Part shown: piece after piece, positions 1 through 9,142 of the stretch
Layout of the letters: each line of letters opens with the position of its first letter
Position numbering within the stretch: the first letter of the stretch is position 1
Assembly (NCBI RefSeq): GCF_003050925.1
Contig: NZ_QAOV01000001.1
Span: 555,938 to 619,937 of the forward strand
Length of the DNA stretch: 64,000 nt
Source: Pseudomonas sp. GV085
GTDB lineage: Bacteria > Pseudomonadota > Gammaproteobacteria > Pseudomonadales > Pseudomonadaceae
Direction: 5' to 3'
Notes under the pieces: model-generated
The model's input: only the letters and a program-made list of their open reading frames with translations
What the model was told of the DNA's origin: nothing
The model's database searches: none
Position numbers and translations under genes: made by a program

Positions 1-1
1 C

Positions 2-2833
2 CTGACCGCGACCGTTACCGACAAGGACGGCGACAGCGCCCAGGCGACGCTGAACATCGGGCAGAACCTGGTGTTCAAGGACGACGGGCCGAGCATCACC
101 ACCACCGGCACGGAACCGACGCTGACGGTGGACGAAACGCTACTGACCACCGACGCCAGCCAGAGCTTTGCCGCCAACTTCAATTCAGAGTTTGGTGCTG
201 ATGGGGCCGGTACCCTGACCTATGCGCTGAACGTGGTGGCCGGAGCTTGCGGGCTGATCGACACGGCCACGGGCGACGCGGTGAACCTGTCGCTCAATGG
301 CACTGTGGTGGAAGGCCGCACGGCTACGGACAACCTGCTGGTGTTCACGGTCAGCGTGGCCGCCAATGGCAGCGTCACGCTCGACCAGAGCCGAGCCGTG
401 GTGCATGCCAACGCCACCAATCCGGATGATTCGACGAGCCTGACCTCGGACAACCTGGTGACCCTGACCGCGACCGTTACCGACAAGGACGGCGACAGCG
501 CCCAGGCGACGCTGAACATCGGGCAGAACCTGGTGTTCAAGGACGATGGGCCAAGCATCACCACCACCGGCGTGGAGCCGACACTGACGGTGGACGAGAC
601 GGTACTGGCGACCAACGCCAGCCAGAGCTTTGCCGCCAACTTCAACTCGGCGTTTGGCGCCGATGGTGCGGGCACGCTGACCTATGCGCTGAACGTGGTG
701 ACGGGGGCCTCCGGGCTGACCGACACGGCCTCGGGCCAGGCGGTGAACCTGTCGCTCAACGGTGCCGTGGTCGAAGGCCGTACGGCCCTCAGTAACCTGT
801 TGGTGTTCACGGTCAGCGTCGCCGCCAATGGCAGCGTCACGCTGGACCAGAGCCGGGCTGTGGTGCATGCCAACACCACCAATCCGGATGACTCGACAAG
901 CCTGGCCTCGGACAACCTGGTGACGCTGACCGCGACCATTACCGACAAGGACGGCGACAGCGCCCAGGCGACGCTGAACATCGGGCAGAACCTGGTGTTC
1001 AAGGACGATGGGCCGAGCATCACCACCACCGGCACGGAACCGACGCTGACCGTGGACGAGACGGTACTGGCGACCAACGCGACCCAGAGCTTTGCCGCCA
1101 ACTTCAATTCGGTGTTTGGCGCCGATGGGGCGGGCACGCTGACCTATGCGCTGGGCGTGGTGGCCGGAGCCTCCGGGCTGACCGACACGGCCTCGGGCGA
1201 GGCGGTGAACCTGTCGCTCAATGGAAGCGTGGTCGAAGGCCACACGGCCACGGGCAATCTGCTGGTGTTCACCGTCAGTGTAGCCGCCAATGGCAGCGTC
1301 ACGCTCGACCAACTCCGGGCCGTGGTGCATGCCAACACCACCAATCCGGATGACTCGACAAGCCTGGCCTCGGACAACCTGGTGACGCTGACGGCGATCC
1401 AGACCGACGGGGACGGCGACAGTGCCCAGGCGACGCTGAACATCGGGCAGAACCTGGTGTTCAAGGACGACGGGCCGGCACTCAGTTTCGGCAACCTGAT
1501 CGGGACCGGTAGCGTCCTTGCGCAATCCGGGTTCTGGAATATGGCGACGGGAGCCGACGGGCTGGGTGCGGCCGGCCTGGATATCTCGTTGGTCAATAAC
1601 CAGTTCACCCTCGTCAGGCCAGACAACACGACCACGACCGGGACCGGCACGCTCCACGAGCTGTCGCCATCACCGGATGTCAATGGCGCGTACCAATTCG
1701 CAGGAACCTTGACCGGTGATTTCGACAACAACGCTACAACGGCCAATACCACTGTCGACTACACGCTGACCGCCTATTCCGATGGCCACTATGCCCTGGA
1801 TCTGGTGCAAGGCTTCAGTTCGACGATCGTGCTCAGCAGTGCCGACGGCTCGCTCGATGCCGGCGGCCCGGACTCGGTGCGCACATTGTTGATTCCGCAG
1901 ACGAGTAACCCGGCTATTCCTTCGGCATCCGAGGAGATCGTGTTCTTTTCCGCGAAGGCGCTGGCGTCGACTGCGGACATCCTGACCGGCATCGGGCTCG
2001 GAGCACCCGACCCCACCGAAGCTACGCTGCAGACCAACCCCCTGCCGTCGTATATAGACCCGGCGGCCATGAACGTCAGCACGTCCGGCATTGGCGTCGC
2101 CAATAACCTTTTCCAGGGAGATAACCTGGCGGCAATCAGCGCCGCCGATGAAAGTTTCGTCATCAATCCGGAGAGCCTGCTGACGGGCATGAAGGTCTTT
2201 ATCGACAACTCCGTGGCGGGATACAACACGGCGACCGAGGATCTGTACTACAGGATCTTCTACGAGGACGGCACGTTTTCGGATCGCACCGAGGTGAACA
2301 CCCTGACTCCGGAGGCCGGCGGACAGGTGTCCTTCCTCATTGAGAAGGAGGGTGCGCTGCTGATCGACGCTGTTCAGCTGACGATGGGCCGAGGCGAGAT
2401 CAAGATCCCGGTGATCCAGTTCATGCAGCAGAGCGAGAGCCTGGCCAGCGATGTCCAGTTGGCGTTCAGCGCGACGCTGACGGACAAGGATGGGGACTCG
2501 GCGACGAGTACGTTTGACGCCAACCTGATCGCCAACGATCCGGGCAACGCACTCTTTGACTTCACGCTGGTTGGCACTGGCGGTGAGCGAGATGCCTTCA
2601 ACATCGATTTGTCAGTCAATCAGAACCGCTACCAGGTCTCCGGCTTCGATGTGGGCGCAGGCGTGCAAGACAAGCTGGTACTCAACGGCGACCCTAACGC
2701 TGTTGTCCAATCGATCAACAACACCGGCGCGGACAGCGTCGTCACGGTTGCCGAGACGGGTGGACAAACAACGACCATCACCCTGGTCGGGGTCGATGTT
2801 CAGAATACCGACATCTTTTTTGGCAGCGCCTGA
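2..2833 (+). CDS. Giant type I-secreted repeat adhesin, C-terminal part (5' end outside window)
   Basis: The reading frame is open from the first bases of the window, so only the C-terminal ~940 residues are seen. The visible part begins in tandem repeats of 154 residues (462 bp; repeat boundaries near 71, 533, 995 and 1457), each carrying the motif FKDDGPSITTTG and ending in DKDGDSAQATLNIGQ. This is typical of T1SS-143/DUF5801 repeats of large cell-surface agglutinins. After the repeats comes a longer unique domain (about nt 1490-2450), a last DKDGDS segment, and a C-terminus rich in T, V, D and G ending DIFFGSA, typical of type I secretion signals. No GGxGxDxxx calcium nonapeptides lie in the visible part. 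Family knowledge suggests export through a LapBCE-like channel and a role in attachment; no secretion genes are in the window. Repeat 1 contains a cysteine (GACG), rare in this class. Confidence is high for the class, low for the exact adhesin. Confidence 0.88.
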   Translation: MTATVTDKDGDSAQATLNIGQNLVFKDDGPSITTTGTEPTLTVDETLLTTDASQSFAANFNSEFGADGAGTLTYALNVVAGACGLIDTATGDAVNLSLNGTVVEGRTATDNLLVFTVSVAANGSVTLDQSRAVVHANATNPDDSTSLTSDNLVTLTATVTDKDGDSAQATLNIGQNLVFKDDGPSITTTGVEPTLTVDETVLATNASQSFAANFNSAFGADGAGTLTYALNVVTGASGLTDTASGQAVNLSLNGAVVEGRTALSNLLVFTVSVAANGSVTLDQSRAVVHANTTNPDDSTSLASDNLVTLTATITDKDGDSAQATLNIGQNLVFKDDGPSITTTGTEPTLTVDETVLATNATQSFAANFNSVFGADGAGTLTYALGVVAGASGLTDTASGEAVNLSLNGSVVEGHTATGNLLVFTVSVAANGSVTLDQLRAVVHANTTNPDDSTSLASDNLVTLTAIQTDGDGDSAQATLNIGQNLVFKDDGPALSFGNLIGTGSVLAQSGFWNMATGADGLGAAGLDISLVNNQFTLVRPDNTTTTGTGTLHELSPSPDVNGAYQFAGTLTGDFDNNATTANTTVDYTLTAYSDGHYALDLVQGFSSTIVLSSADGSLDAGGPDSVRTLLIPQTSNPAIPSASEEIVFFSAKALASTADILTGIGLGAPDPTEATLQTNPLPSYIDPAAMNVSTSGIGVANNLFQGDNLAAISAADESFVINPESLLTGMKVFIDNSVAGYNTATEDLYYRIFYEDGTFSDRTEVNTLTPEAGGQVSFLIEKEGALLIDAVQLTMGRGEIKIPVIQFMQQSESLASDVQLAFSATLTDKDGDSATSTFDANLIANDPGNALFDFTLVGTGGERDAFNIDLSVNQNRYQVSGFDVGAGVQDKLVLNGDPNAVVQSINNTGADSVVTVAETGGQTTTITLVGVDVQNTDIFFGSA
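71..1456 (+). repeat. Three tandem 462-bp coding repeats in the adhesin
   Basis: Three consecutive units of exactly 462 bp start at 71, 533 and 995, and a fourth unit begins at 1457 before diverging. Units are nearly identical in DNA as well as protein, which points to recent duplication or gene conversion. The sequence before 71 is the end of another unit, so the array continues upstream of the window. Confidence 0.93.
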
Positions 2834-2853
2834 GGTATTGCGCGTGTGAAAGG

Positions 2854-2891
2854 ATGCGAGGGTGGCCCAGGAAACCACCCTCGCATTTTTT
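2854..2891 (+). terminator. Rho-independent terminator of the adhesin gene
   Basis: A 12-bp perfect stem (2854-2865 with 2875-2886; left arm ATGCGAGGGTGG) and 9-nt loop is followed by a run of T, 20 bp after the adhesin stop codon. Confidence 0.9.
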
Positions 2892-3107
2892 CTGCAGTTC
2901 CAATAGAGCGCATCCGCGGTGAACTATTGAGCAGCACAGGGCTTGAGGAGCGCGGCGGGGGAGATACAGGTTAACGCGGCAGGATGTATCGAGAACGACA
3001 TCGGCATTCCGGGGGCACCCTGTTCCGGGCCGTCGACAAGGATGGCGACAGGGTGACGGCCTACCCCCTGAAAGTGAGGGGCAGACCGTCTTGTATTGAC
3101 TTGAATT

Positions 3108-3824
3108 TCATTCCAGTTCCACCCAGGTGGAGGGCGGTGCTTCGTTGTTGGTGAGCCCGTGTTTGAGCGCATACATCAGCAAGTCGATGCGGTTGATGAG
3201 ATCAAGCTTTTGATAGATGTTGCTGAGGTGGTTGTGCACGGTGTGCTCACTGATCCCCAGGCGCCCGGCGATGCTCACATATTTGGCGGACGGTTCGCCG
3301 ACGATGGCGCGAATCAGTTCTCTCTCGCGCAGGGTCAACCGCGCCTGTTTCGCCTGCTCTCGATTGCATTTCAAGGGTATATGCCCGGTCGCGGAATAGC
3401 CGCAAAGGCCGCCAGCCCAGGCTCTATCCATTGCGATGTCGCTGTGGTGGACCTTGAGGATGGCCTGGATAATCGATTCTGTCGGGTCTTCCGCCAGCAC
3501 GATGCCGCGAGCGCCAGCCTCTATCGCCTGGGCGGCGGGGACGGCTTCGTACAGACCCTTGAGCAGCAGCACTTTCATGTCGGCGTTACGGGTGAGTCCC
3601 GCGACGACATCCAGTGGATTCAGCGCATCCGGAAAGAAACTGAAAAAAATGACATTGGGCCGCAGTTGATCGGCAAGATTCAGCGCATGGGTATAAGTGG
3701 TGGCCTGGGCTGTCACTTCCATCCGGGGTTTTCTGGCATCAATCAAGTCGTGAAGGCCCTTGAGTACGAGGGGGCGACAATCGATCAACATCACGCCGAT
3801 TGGCTTTTCCTGGTCAGTGTTCAT
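3108..3824 (-). CDS. LuxR-family regulator with a degenerate receiver domain
   Basis: The 238-residue protein has a receiver-like N-terminal domain (about 8-125) and a LuxR/NarL helix-turn-helix (about 172-235; motif LTLRERELIRAI, then GISEHTVHNHLSNIYQKL). The fold resembles NarL-type response regulators, but the phosphorylation residues are missing: the usual aspartate position holds Ser62 (VIFFSFFPD), the conserved Thr/Ser is Lys89 and the conserved Lys is Ala111. It is therefore probably a phosphorylation-independent DNA-binding protein. The ATG at 3824 is chosen because the HTH and receiver fit from there; its first four bases overlap the stop codon of a possible small upstream ORF (ATGA). 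It lies convergent to the adhesin gene, which makes the adhesin a reasonable but unproven target. Confidence 0.85.
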   Translation of the reverse strand: MNTDQEKPIGVMLIDCRPLVLKGLHDLIDARKPRMEVTAQATTYTHALNLADQLRPNVIFFSFFPDALNPLDVVAGLTRNADMKVLLLKGLYEAVPAAQAIEAGARGIVLAEDPTESIIQAILKVHHSDIAMDRAWAGGLCGYSATGHIPLKCNREQAKQARLTLRERELIRAIVGEPSAKYVSIAGRLGISEHTVHNHLSNIYQKLDLINRIDLLMYALKHGLTNNEAPPSTWVELE

Positions 3825-4084
3825 CTTCCTGACCCCCTTGAAAAACCAACGTTGGCCTCCACCCGCTGGCCTTCCCGGGTCAGCAACTTGCTCGCTGGGG
3901 CGCCGCGATTGAAGGACAGATTTGAACACGCGGAGGCGGTGATGGTGCTTGTCCAGGCATTGGCGACCACGGGCCATAGGGGCATATCCACCAACAGCAT
4001 CGGCAGGCGGGGCGAGCGTTTCCAAACGGCAGGCAAAGCCCGAGAGAGAAAATCAATAAGAAAAATTATCAGTGGATTGCACAT
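3821..4084 (-). CDS. Possible small protein, translationally coupled to the LuxR-type gene
   Basis: An 87-codon reading frame starts with ATG at 4084, nine bases after a GGGAG ribosome-binding sequence, and ends in a TGA that overlaps the ATG of the downstream regulator (ATGA). The N-terminus (MCNPLIIFLIDFLSRALP) is hydrophobic and could be a membrane segment or signal; the rest has no recognisable domain. Evidence for expression is only the RBS and the overlap, so this could be chance. Confidence 0.35.
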   Translation of the reverse strand: MCNPLIIFLIDFLSRALPAVWKRSPRLPMLLVDMPLWPVVANAWTSTITASACSNLSFNRGAPASKLLTREGQRVEANVGFSRGSGR

Positions 4085-4467
4085 GATGATGGACTCCCGC
4101 GCGCCTCTCAACGGAGTCTAGGTCAGCCCGGAGCGCTGCCAGCCTGCCCGTCCGTCAGGCCTCGATGCAAGCCCGGTACGGGCAGGCCTGAGCGATGTTC
4201 TCAAGGAGGGGGGTAACCCTCGAAAATCAAGGCATTAGGCTCGCCAAAGGTGGCCAGCGACCAAAGTCTGATCCTGATCATAATCGTCAATTAATCGACG
4301 AGTGGCGTGCAGTTAGGAGCGCTAATATTGAGTTGGTCAATTTACTGGCGAAACATGCCTGATCGAGCCGGCTGCAAATCAGAGCTTGGTGAAATCAGCC
4401 GACGACTTGCGTGGAAACCCGATGACGGCTGTGCCTTACTTCTAATTCCATCTGTGGAGAGCAATCG
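4085..4467. other. Intergenic region with an inverted repeat
   Basis: This 383-bp gap separates divergent genes. It holds a nested inverted repeat: TCAGGCCT (4155-4162) pairs with AGGCCTGA (4184-4191) and encloses GCCCG-GTA-CGGGC (4171-4183). The stretch around 4260-4340 is clearly more AT-rich than its surroundings and is the likely promoter zone for the gene at 4468. No other gene is seen. Confidence 0.5.
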
Positions 4468-5040
4468 ATGCGACACAGAGGCACCGGATATTGGCTCTGG
4501 ACCAATACCCGCTTACCCTTTCAGACCTATGAAGAAGTGCTCGGCGACGGCGTGCAGGTCGAGGTGCGGGCGCGCATCAGCCTGCTGGGGTTTGCTCAGG
4601 TGTTTATCGGGGTTTATGGCCGCAATGGCTGGGCGATCAGCGAAGAGTCCCATGACCGGCACAGCGGTGAGCCTCGCGCACAGGCGTTGAGATGGGGCGT
4701 GGCGCGGGCAAGGGAGATTGTGCTCGAGACCCAGGCCTTCGTCGCGCCGCACCGGGTGCAATTGGCCCTGGGGCCGGTGATCACCGACGAGTCGGTACTG
4801 GCACTGCGTTGCATGGAAATGACCGAGCGTGAGCGTTTGAAGCTCAAGTCCGACGATGCCTGGATCGAGTATCAGGCTGCGAAAGCCTCCGTACTGACAC
4901 TGATGCGCTCGACCAAGGTCGATCCGGGGGTGTGGGCCGAGCAAAAGGAGCGGCTGCTGCAGGCCATCGATCGACGGGCCTGCGTACAGCGCGCTTACTT
5001 GAGTTGCCTCAGGTCGATGAGTGCCGCAGAGCCTCAATAG
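4468..5040 (+). CDS. Hypothetical protein of 190 residues
   Basis: The gene has a GGAG ribosome-binding site eight bases before the ATG and GC-rich third positions like its neighbours, so it is probably real. The product is soluble and has no signal peptide or membrane segment. The N-terminal half (MRHRGTGYWLW..., about 1-90) looks like a small mixed alpha/beta domain; the C-terminal half (95-190) is mostly charged helix. I do not recognise the family. Its 3' end overlaps the 3' end of the convergent CheB-CheR hybrid gene by 32 bp. Confidence 0.65.
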   Translation: MRHRGTGYWLWTNTRLPFQTYEEVLGDGVQVEVRARISLLGFAQVFIGVYGRNGWAISEESHDRHSGEPRAQALRWGVARAREIVLETQAFVAPHRVQLALGPVITDESVLALRCMEMTERERLKLKSDDAWIEYQAAKASVLTLMRSTKVDPGVWAEQKERLLQAIDRRACVQRAYLSCLRSMSAAEPQ

Positions 5041-8000
5041 TGTCGATCAGGTCATCGTAGGACACCGGTTTGCCAACGTGCTGGTTGAACCCCGATTGCC
5101 GTGATTTCTGAATATCGCTTTGCGCACCGTAGCCGGTCAGCGCAATGGCGGGCACATTCCTGGCTTGCGGCAATTGGCGCAGGGCGCTGATCAGCTCATG
5201 GCCGTTCATGACCGGCATGCCCAGGTCTGAAATGATCAGGTCGAACCGGGTATTTTTTGCCGCGTCCAGCGCCGCCGCCGGACGGTCGAAGGCGATCACC
5301 TGGGCGTCCTCCATCTCCAGCAGCATCTTCAAGGTTTCCAGCACCTCGGCGGAGTCATCGACCAGCAGGATGGTCAAGCCGCTGAGTCTGCCGCAAGCGT
5401 CTTCGATCGGCGCGGCGGGAAGGGCTTGGCCGTTGGTCTCGGCCAATGGCAAGTAGACGGTAAACGTGCAACCGGCACCGACGCCGCCGGAACTCACTTG
5501 CACAGTGCCTCGTTGTGCCTCGGTCAATTGGCGGACCAGCGACAGGCCGATCCCCAGCCCCTCGCGCTGGTGCGAGGTGTGCTGTTTTTCCGCCTGGCCG
5601 AACAGGTCGAATACATGTTCGAGGTGCTCTGTCGCGATACCGATGCCGTTGTCTTTGACATCCAGCCTGGCCATGTTGCCCGCCTGACTCGCGATCAGTT
5701 GCACGCGGCCCTTGGCCGGGGTGAATTTCAGTGCGTTGTTCACCAGGTTCCAGATGATTTGTTCCAGACGCGTCGGGTCAGCCTGGGTCATCAGTGGCTC
5801 GGCGGGTACTTGCAGTTCGACCGTGATGTCGTGCCCGTCATTTAGGACCACGGTGTAGATGTCGCGCAGGACGTTGTTCAGGTCCACAGCAACCGATTGC
5901 AGCTTGAGTTTGCCGGTGCGGACCCTGGCGACATCCAGCAGGTCATCGATGATCCGCGCCTGACTGGTGACGGCTTCGCAGATGGTATTGACGGCTTTGG
6001 CGGCTGGAGACAGGTTTTTCGTCACCGGCAAGCGACGCAACAGTTCGGCGTTGAGCTGGATCAGGTTCAGCGGGTGCTTGAGTTCGTGGGACATGACCGC
6101 AAAGAACTCGTCCTTGAGATAGCTGGTGTTGCGTGTCTCGGCCAGTTGCTGGCTCTGCTCTTCATGCTGGCGCTTGTGGCCGGTCAGGTCCCGGGCGATT
6201 TTCACGTAGCCCTGAAGTTTGTCACCGTTGAGCAGGGTGACTTCGCCGCTGCAAAAGAATCGGCTGCCGTCCTTGCGCAGGTGCCAGCGTTCATCTTCGA
6301 AACGGCCATGGTTGCGGGCCGTTTGCAGTTCATTTTCCGGAATGCCGTTGGCACGGTCTTCGGCGGAGAAGATGAAATCGTAGCGAGTCCCTTCGGCCTC
6401 GTACTTGCTGTAGCCAAAGATCAATTCGGCACCCTTGTTCCAGCTGGTGATCACGCCGTGCTCATCGAGGGTGATGATGGCGTAGTCGCGGGTGCTTTCG
6501 GCGACCAGGCGCATGCGTTCTTCGCCCAGGCGTAATTCTTCCTCGGCCGCGCGACGCTTGGTGATGTCGATGAAGGTCAGCACTGTACCGTCGATGTGGT
6601 CTTCGCTGGAGCGATAGGGCAGCAGGCGGGCAATGTACCAGCGGTTGTCGGTGCTGCTGACTTCGCGCTCGATCATGTTCAGCGATTCGAAGACCTGGGC
6701 CGCATCGGCCGCCAGGTCTTCGTAGTGCAGGCGATGGGTGATGTCGAGCAGCGAGCGTCCGGTATCGACCGGCAGCATGCTGAAGATGTCGGTGGCGCGG
6801 GGGGTGAACCACTTGATGCGCATGCTGCGGTCGACGAATACCGTGGCGATGTCGGTCGAGGCGATCAGGTTGCTCAGGTAGTCGTTGATCTTGTCGGTCT
6901 CTTCGACTTTGGTTTTCAGTTCGAAGTTGACCGTCAGCAGCTCTTCGTTGATCGACTGCAGTTCTTCCTTGCTGGTCTCGAGCTCTTCGGTGGCGGAGCG
7001 CAGCTCTTCGTTGATCGCCTGCATTTCTTCATTGGAGGCCTTCAGCTCTTCGCTGGAGATTTCCGATTGTTCGATGGTGTCTTGCAGGTGCAGCTTGGTC
7101 CGTTGCAACTCGCGCTCGAGATTGGACAGTACCTGGCTTTCGGTTTGCAGTTGGGTGCTCAAGGACGCTTGCGCGGGGTCGATCTCGACCTCCTCGAAAA
7201 TCACCAGAATGTACTCGCCCTCCGAGGCTTCATCCTTGTAGGGGTGGGCGACCAGATCGATCAGGTAGCGTCGTTCATCGCGTTTGATCGGCACCTCGCG
7301 GGACTTGACCGAAGTACCGCTCTGCTGGACCTGGAACAGGGTGGTGCGGATTTCCAGGCGCAACTCCGGAAGAATCAGGTTCAGCAGGTTGCGCGACAGT
7401 TCGCCACCCACATGCCGCAGGAAACGCCCGGCGCTTTCGCTCATGTGCAGGATGTCGGCGTTGGTATCGACGAGCACGCTCGGTGGCGCCGACTGTTCGA
7501 GGGCGCGGTGGTGCAGGTCGGCCACCGACAGTTTGCGTTGCTCGCCGGTTTCCGGGGCCTGCCGGGGCAAATTGGTACGTACGTAGCCGCCACGGGGCAT
7601 GGTGGGCGTGCGCCGGCTGGAGGCCGTGCCGGTTTTGGCACGGAAGATCCGGTTGCGTTTGTCGACAGGGGCAAACAGCTCGTGGCAGGCATCGGCGCTT
7701 TCGGACGTGCCGAGGAACAGGAAGCCGCCGGGGCGCAGGGCGAAGTGGAACATCTGGAGGATTTCACGCTGCACTTCGCGATCCAGGTAGATCAGCAGAT
7801 TGCGGCAAACGATCAGGTCGATCTGCGAAAACGGCGGATCGGACAACAGGCTGTGCTTGGCGAACAAGACCTTTTCGCGCAGCTCCTTGCGCACTCGGTA
7901 ATGGTCGTTTTCCTTGATGAAATAGTGGCGCAACCGTGACGGCGGCACGTCGGTGACGATCGCTTGCGGATACAGACCGCTGCGCCCGTAGCTGATCGCG

Positions 8001-9142
8001 CGTTCGTCGATGTCGGTGGCAAACACCTGCAACGTGGCTTTGCTGGCGTCCAGTTGCATCTGATCGTGCAGCAGCATCGCCAGGCTGTAGGCTTCTTCGC
8101 CGGTGGAACTGCCAGCGGACCAGACGCGTATTTCTTCTTTTTTCTCCGATTGCGCCGATGCCGTGGCGGCGCTGACCAATTGCGGCACCACATCCCGTTC
8201 CAGAGCTTCGAAGGCTTCGCGGTCTCGGAAGAAGTTGGTCACACCGATCAGCATGTCGCCCAGCAGTGCCTTGATTTCCTCGGGATTGTTTTGCAGGAAT
8301 TTGTAATAGGAGACGAGGTCCGGTTGCGCCGTGACTTGCATCCGGCGTTCGATACGCCGCAGCACGGTGGCGCGCTTGTAGTGTTTGAAGTCATGGCCGG
8401 TGCCGGTGCGCAGCTGGATCAGAATGTCGTGCAGCACTTGCTCGGCTGCCGCGGTATCGCGCTCGGCCGCCGGGGCGATGCTCTGCATCCCCTGATCACT
8501 GACCGTGGGCAGTTTGATTTCCCGGGCGTTGCTCCACAACTCCAGCAGCTTTTGCGGCATTTCAACGACCGGTAACACGAAGTCGACCATGTGCGTATCG
8601 ATGGCAGCTTGCGGCATGCCGTCGAACTCGGCGTCTTCCGGCACCTGGGCCATGGTAATGCCACCCTGTTCCTTGATGCGGGACAGGCCGACCGCGCCAT
8701 CTGAGCCTGTGCCCGACAGCACCAGGCAGAACGCGCGCTCACGGTGTACATCGGCCAGGTCGCGGAAAAACAGATCGATCGACGAGTGACGTCCCAGACG
8801 CGGATCGACAGGGCTGACCTCAAGCAGGCCGTCATCCATGTTCAGCTGTTGCGCCGGCGAAATGACGTAGACCCGGTTCTTTTCGATAGGCACCGTGCTG
8901 CCGACCTGCAGGACCGGCATCTTGGTCGATTCCTGGATGATCTTGTCGGCGAAGCTTTGGTGGTCGGGAGACAGATGAAGAATGATCACGAAGGCCATGC
9001 CGTTGTCCTGCGGCATGTTTTCGAAGAACCGCTTGATCGCTTGCAGCCCACCCGCCGACGCGCCGATCCCCACCACCGGAAAGTCCAGCGTGCTTGGGCT
9101 CAGGGCCTTTCGCTCTGGAACGGTATTGGAGGGTGTGCTCAT
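5009..9142 (-). CDS. CheB-CheR-PAS-histidine kinase-receiver fusion protein
   Basis: This 1377-residue cytoplasmic protein joins, in order: a CheB methylesterase domain without its own receiver (about 20-205; Ser29 in GASAGG, His in LHLSPDH, Asp in SGTGSDGAVG all kept); a CheR methyltransferase domain (about 235-495; SAM motif WSAGSSTGEEAYS and the RNLLIYL motif); a long coiled coil (about 655-755, rich in EELxxxxEE); two PAS-type domains (about 760-880 and 890-1005); HisKA with the H-box SHELKHPLN (His near 1020); an HATPase (WNLVNNALKF, DNGIGIA, GLGIGLSLV); and a C-terminal receiver (ISDLGMP, Asp near 1305; KP motif near 1357). All catalytic residues I can place are present. An AGGA site lies seven bases before the ATG. 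Such fusions occur in many proteobacteria, usually as sensors of unknown input. It is divergent from the receiver-TPR gene at 9484, which suggests a shared pathway. Confidence 0.93.
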   Translation of the reverse strand: MSTPSNTVPERKALSPSTLDFPVVGIGASAGGLQAIKRFFENMPQDNGMAFVIILHLSPDHQSFADKIIQESTKMPVLQVGSTVPIEKNRVYVISPAQQLNMDDGLLEVSPVDPRLGRHSSIDLFFRDLADVHRERAFCLVLSGTGSDGAVGLSRIKEQGGITMAQVPEDAEFDGMPQAAIDTHMVDFVLPVVEMPQKLLELWSNAREIKLPTVSDQGMQSIAPAAERDTAAAEQVLHDILIQLRTGTGHDFKHYKRATVLRRIERRMQVTAQPDLVSYYKFLQNNPEEIKALLGDMLIGVTNFFRDREAFEALERDVVPQLVSAATASAQSEKKEEIRVWSAGSSTGEEAYSLAMLLHDQMQLDASKATLQVFATDIDERAISYGRSGLYPQAIVTDVPPSRLRHYFIKENDHYRVRKELREKVLFAKHSLLSDPPFSQIDLIVCRNLLIYLDREVQREILQMFHFALRPGGFLFLGTSESADACHELFAPVDKRNRIFRAKTGTASSRRTPTMPRGGYVRTNLPRQAPETGEQRKLSVADLHHRALEQSAPPSVLVDTNADILHMSESAGRFLRHVGGELSRNLLNLILPELRLEIRTTLFQVQQSGTSVKSREVPIKRDERRYLIDLVAHPYKDEASEGEYILVIFEEVEIDPAQASLSTQLQTESQVLSNLERELQRTKLHLQDTIEQSEISSEELKASNEEMQAINEELRSATEELETSKEELQSINEELLTVNFELKTKVEETDKINDYLSNLIASTDIATVFVDRSMRIKWFTPRATDIFSMLPVDTGRSLLDITHRLHYEDLAADAAQVFESLNMIEREVSSTDNRWYIARLLPYRSSEDHIDGTVLTFIDITKRRAAEEELRLGEERMRLVAESTRDYAIITLDEHGVITSWNKGAELIFGYSKYEAEGTRYDFIFSAEDRANGIPENELQTARNHGRFEDERWHLRKDGSRFFCSGEVTLLNGDKLQGYVKIARDLTGHKRQHEEQSQQLAETRNTSYLKDEFFAVMSHELKHPLNLIQLNAELLRRLPVTKNLSPAAKAVNTICEAVTSQARIIDDLLDVARVRTGKLKLQSVAVDLNNVLRDIYTVVLNDGHDITVELQVPAEPLMTQADPTRLEQIIWNLVNNALKFTPAKGRVQLIASQAGNMARLDVKDNGIGIATEHLEHVFDLFGQAEKQHTSHQREGLGIGLSLVRQLTEAQRGTVQVSSGGVGAGCTFTVYLPLAETNGQALPAAPIEDACGRLSGLTILLVDDSAEVLETLKMLLEMEDAQVIAFDRPAAALDAAKNTRFDLIISDLGMPVMNGHELISALRQLPQARNVPAIALTGYGAQSDIQKSRQSGFNQHVGKPVSYDDLIDTIEALRHSST

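Noticed and set aside
185..1657. A 490-codon open frame antisense to the adhesin repeats
   Set aside because: It mirrors the repeat structure and comes from the GC-rich codon bias of the adhesin; no ribosome-binding site and no protein-like composition.
3159..4121. A 320-codon plus-strand frame over the LuxR-type gene
   Set aside because: The minus strand encodes a clear HTH regulator here; the plus frame has no domain and no ribosome-binding site.
6596..7939. A 447-codon frame antisense to the CheB-CheR hybrid
   Set aside because: It lies wholly within a confidently read gene and has the low-complexity composition of a shadow frame.
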